Shown piece after piece: positions 20,038-21,443 of a DNA stretch of 21,443 bases; the first letter of the stretch is position 1; each line of letters starts with the position of its first letter. The translations under genes and the position numbers were made by a program. The DNA lies in the NCBI GenBank assembly GCA_964648985.1, contig CAZYMS010000022.1:1-21443 (forward strand), in the 5' to 3' direction. The notes beneath the pieces were generated by a model. The model was not told the origin of the DNA and did not search any database. It worked only from the letters and a program-made list of their open reading frames with translations. The DNA comes from JAEUSE01 sp964648985 (GTDB lineage: Bacteria; Patescibacteriota; Doudnabacteria; UBA920).

Positions 20038-20781
20038 TTATGCTGATACTTTTTTCTGTGTTTGTAAGTCAATTATTTTTTGCCAGTATGCTAACTCCTG
20101 GGCGGCAGCCTCATTGTGCAGGTTGTCCTCAATTGCTCGTAATGCACGGTTGCGCAATGTCTCTGGGTTAATTTGAAAGTGCTGGTAATCTTTTAAATTT
20201 TTCCAGTCTCCACCCCAATCAAAACCATATTTGGCAAAAAGATCTACAATTTCTTTGGTTACTGTTCCAGGAGCGCTGCCGCTTGCATCGTATGCTGCTC
20301 CCGATGGGTGCGCCGCCTCTCCAATTACCATAGGGTTTTGTCGAGGGTTGAGGTCTATGGCAATACCGAATGAATGAAGAGATAATTTTTCAGATCTACC
20401 TACAAGGCGTATATTTTGTGCACTTGTGTTGTTGTGTTCCATGGAGCGATCGTCGTCCCACTCGTATGATGCAATGGGCCGTATGCCTTCTATTGGGAAT
20501 CGGCGCTGCAATAGTTCAGCAAAAATCTCTGCAATCGCTGGGGCAATTGCTTTGTCTACAGTAAGCTGTCCTTGTTCATATTCCCCATTAAAATTTATAT
20601 ATACAATTGGTAGCACTTCTTGGCGTTCCCGTATTGCCTCCGCGAATTCTTGCATCTCTGGGGCTAGTTTTAAGTCTGGATTGCTTTTCCTTGCATCATC
20701 TGCGCTCAGCTCGGATACAATGACAGGATTTTCTCTAATTTTACCTCTTGTTGTCTCGGGGTTATGCTCCCAGTCCGTCAT
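20038..20781 (-). CDS. M15-family D,D- or L,D-carboxypeptidase-like zinc peptidase
   Basis: A 247-aa protein with a C-terminal M15/VanY-like zinc peptidase domain (about 90-210). Ligands fit H136 and D143 in SLHSFGIAIDLNP and H201 in DYQHFQI, with D198 as the general acid/base (DxxH). FAKYGFDWGGDWKNLKDYQH matches the L-alanyl-D-glutamate (endolysin-like, M15C) subgroup. Such enzymes trim peptidoglycan stem peptides. The first ~90 residues are charged and unlike a cell-wall-binding domain; no signal peptide or membrane segment is present, so how it reaches peptidoglycan is unclear. Its ATG overlaps the DedA stop by four bases (ATGA), indicating translational coupling. Confidence 0.88.
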   Translation of the reverse strand: MTDWEHNPETTRGKIRENPVIVSELSADDARKSNPDLKLAPEMQEFAEAIRERQEVLPIVYINFNGEYEQGQLTVDKAIAPAIAEIFAELLQRRFPIEGIRPIASYEWDDDRSMEHNNTSAQNIRLVGRSEKLSLHSFGIAIDLNPRQNPMVIGEAAHPSGAAYDASGSAPGTVTKEIVDLFAKYGFDWGGDWKNLKDYQHFQINPETLRNRALRAIEDNLHNEAAAQELAYWQKIIDLQTQKKVSA

Positions 20782-21398
20782 ATCTTTTTCTTAAAAAAGT
20801 AAGTAAATATTCGAGATATAGACATAAGTAATACTATACCGAGCAATAGCCCCATTTCAGCATAGCGGAGCGAGTGCCCTAAGTGTACTACTCCAGCACT
20901 GCTCGCAAATCCAAGACCGCCCACAATAATAATCCAGGCTATATTTCCGGGTAGGTCTTTACGCATGAGTTCTGGAAGCGGCATGCCGAGCGCCCCTGCT
21001 TTTGCAAGAATGGCGTGGTTAACACCGTAGAGAAACTTTGAAATAAACAGGCTTCGTTTTGGCCGTTCAAGAAGGTGGGGGCCAAGGGGGTTAGTTATGG
21101 TTTTGAGCCAGCGCACAAGCCAGTTATTTTTTGGTTCAAGCCACGCGCCTAACTGGTACCATGCTACATCTCCTATAGTGCTGCCGAGTAATAACCATAA
21201 AAACATAAATACTGGATCGAACAATCCTTGGTGAGTTAAAAAACCAGCGGTAAACAAAACGGCGTCTCCTTCAAGAAAAATACCAATGGCAAGACTGACA
21301 TAGCCAACTATACGCCAATTACCAGATGCATGGAGTAAGATAGCGTTTATGTGATGGTTATGATGTAGTTGTTTGTGCAGGCTCTCAAATTCTTGCAT
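20778..21398 (-). CDS. DedA-family (SNARE-associated) membrane protein
   Basis: A 206-aa polytopic membrane protein. DedA landmarks include GIFLEGDAVLFTAGFLTHQG, with an acidic residue in a re-entrant segment, GSTIGDVAWYQLGAW with Asp and Tyr, and FISKFLYGVNHAILAKAGALGMP with the conserved glycines; the usual Arg of that last motif is Asn here. Hydrophobic segments lie at about 31-50, 65-85, 150-175 and 180-202. DedA proteins flip phospholipids or undecaprenyl phosphate and support envelope integrity and proton-motive force. Coupling to an M15 peptidoglycan peptidase fits a cell-wall role. The start at 21398 has no Shine-Dalgarno; its promoter is at or beyond the window edge. Confidence 0.93.
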   Translation of the reverse strand: MQEFESLHKQLHHNHHINAILLHASGNWRIVGYVSLAIGIFLEGDAVLFTAGFLTHQGLFDPVFMFLWLLLGSTIGDVAWYQLGAWLEPKNNWLVRWLKTITNPLGPHLLERPKRSLFISKFLYGVNHAILAKAGALGMPLPELMRKDLPGNIAWIIIVGGLGFASSAGVVHLGHSLRYAEMGLLLGIVLLMSISRIFTYFFKKKI

Positions 21399-21443
21399 TG
21401 ATTATTCGGTTTTTTCGAGTTTGAGAGAGCAGGAGTTTATGCA

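Noticed and set aside
21431..21443. AGGAG followed closely by an ATG on the + strand at the window end
   Set aside because: The spacing is only three bases and the reading frame leaves the window at once, so a gene start cannot be supported.

Overview
The window looks like a chromosomal piece of a small-genome bacterium, most likely Candidate Phyla Radiation (Patescibacteria, Parcubacteria-like). The reasons are compact, mostly single-function genes, short intergenic gaps, near-total absence of Shine-Dalgarno sequences, an ordinary stop-codon set with TGA used as stop, and a typical CPR inventory: a lone pilin, an ECF sigma/anti-sigma pair, DedA, an RNA-processing MBL/beta-CASP protein and small peptidoglycan hydrolases. 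This assignment is inference; no rRNA is present to confirm it.

Layout. 1-2.9 kb (+): pyruvate kinase with its own promoter and terminator, then an unrecognised secreted/anchored 431-aa protein. 2.9-4.5 kb (-): a VOC-fold protein, a YjdF/DUF2238-like membrane protein, a probable frameshifted small gene and a CHAP/NlpC-type cysteine hydrolase. tRNA-Ser(GGA) follows at 4.54-4.63 kb (-). 4.75-8.7 kb (+): a single-domain SpoT-like HD hydrolase, DnaG and RpoD, a variant of the macromolecular-synthesis operon, with a structured 226-base dnaG-rpoD spacer. 8.7-9.17 kb has no convincing protein but several hairpins and a terminator. 9.17-11.2 kb (-): a frameshifted YjbQ/UPF0047 gene, a lipoprotein, acylphosphatase, a four-helix-bundle (S23-like) gene flanked by inverted repeats, and a Bcp peroxiredoxin. 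11.3-13.2 kb: two convergent genes, both with beta-carbonic-anhydrase-like zinc motifs. 13.4-16.8 kb (-): MBL/beta-CASP nuclease and an ABC-F ATPase. 16.8-17.2 kb (+): a 52-aa gene behind a long structured leader. 17.2-19.4 kb (-): anti-sigma-like membrane protein and ECF sigma factor. 19.5-20 kb (+): type IV pilin-like protein. 20-21.4 kb (-): M15 peptidase and DedA protein, overlapping by four bases.

The most interesting signals are regulatory. The ABC-F gene has a promoter, a 29-codon upstream ORF, an intrinsic terminator, and a segment in that upstream ORF complementary to the terminator's 5' arm: the layout of ribosome-mediated attenuation. The whole unit is bracketed by two near-identical long palindromes. 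The 52-aa gene has a leader with a closed multi-stem domain, a terminator hairpin and then a strong Shine-Dalgarno, like an orphan riboswitch. Only this gene and the 186-aa carbonic-anhydrase-like gene have strong Shine-Dalgarno sequences, and they share promoter and hairpin design. A degenerate ATGAGAAATGAG-type repeat sits at or just after the 3' ends of three genes and is related to the repeats flanking the four-helix-bundle gene.
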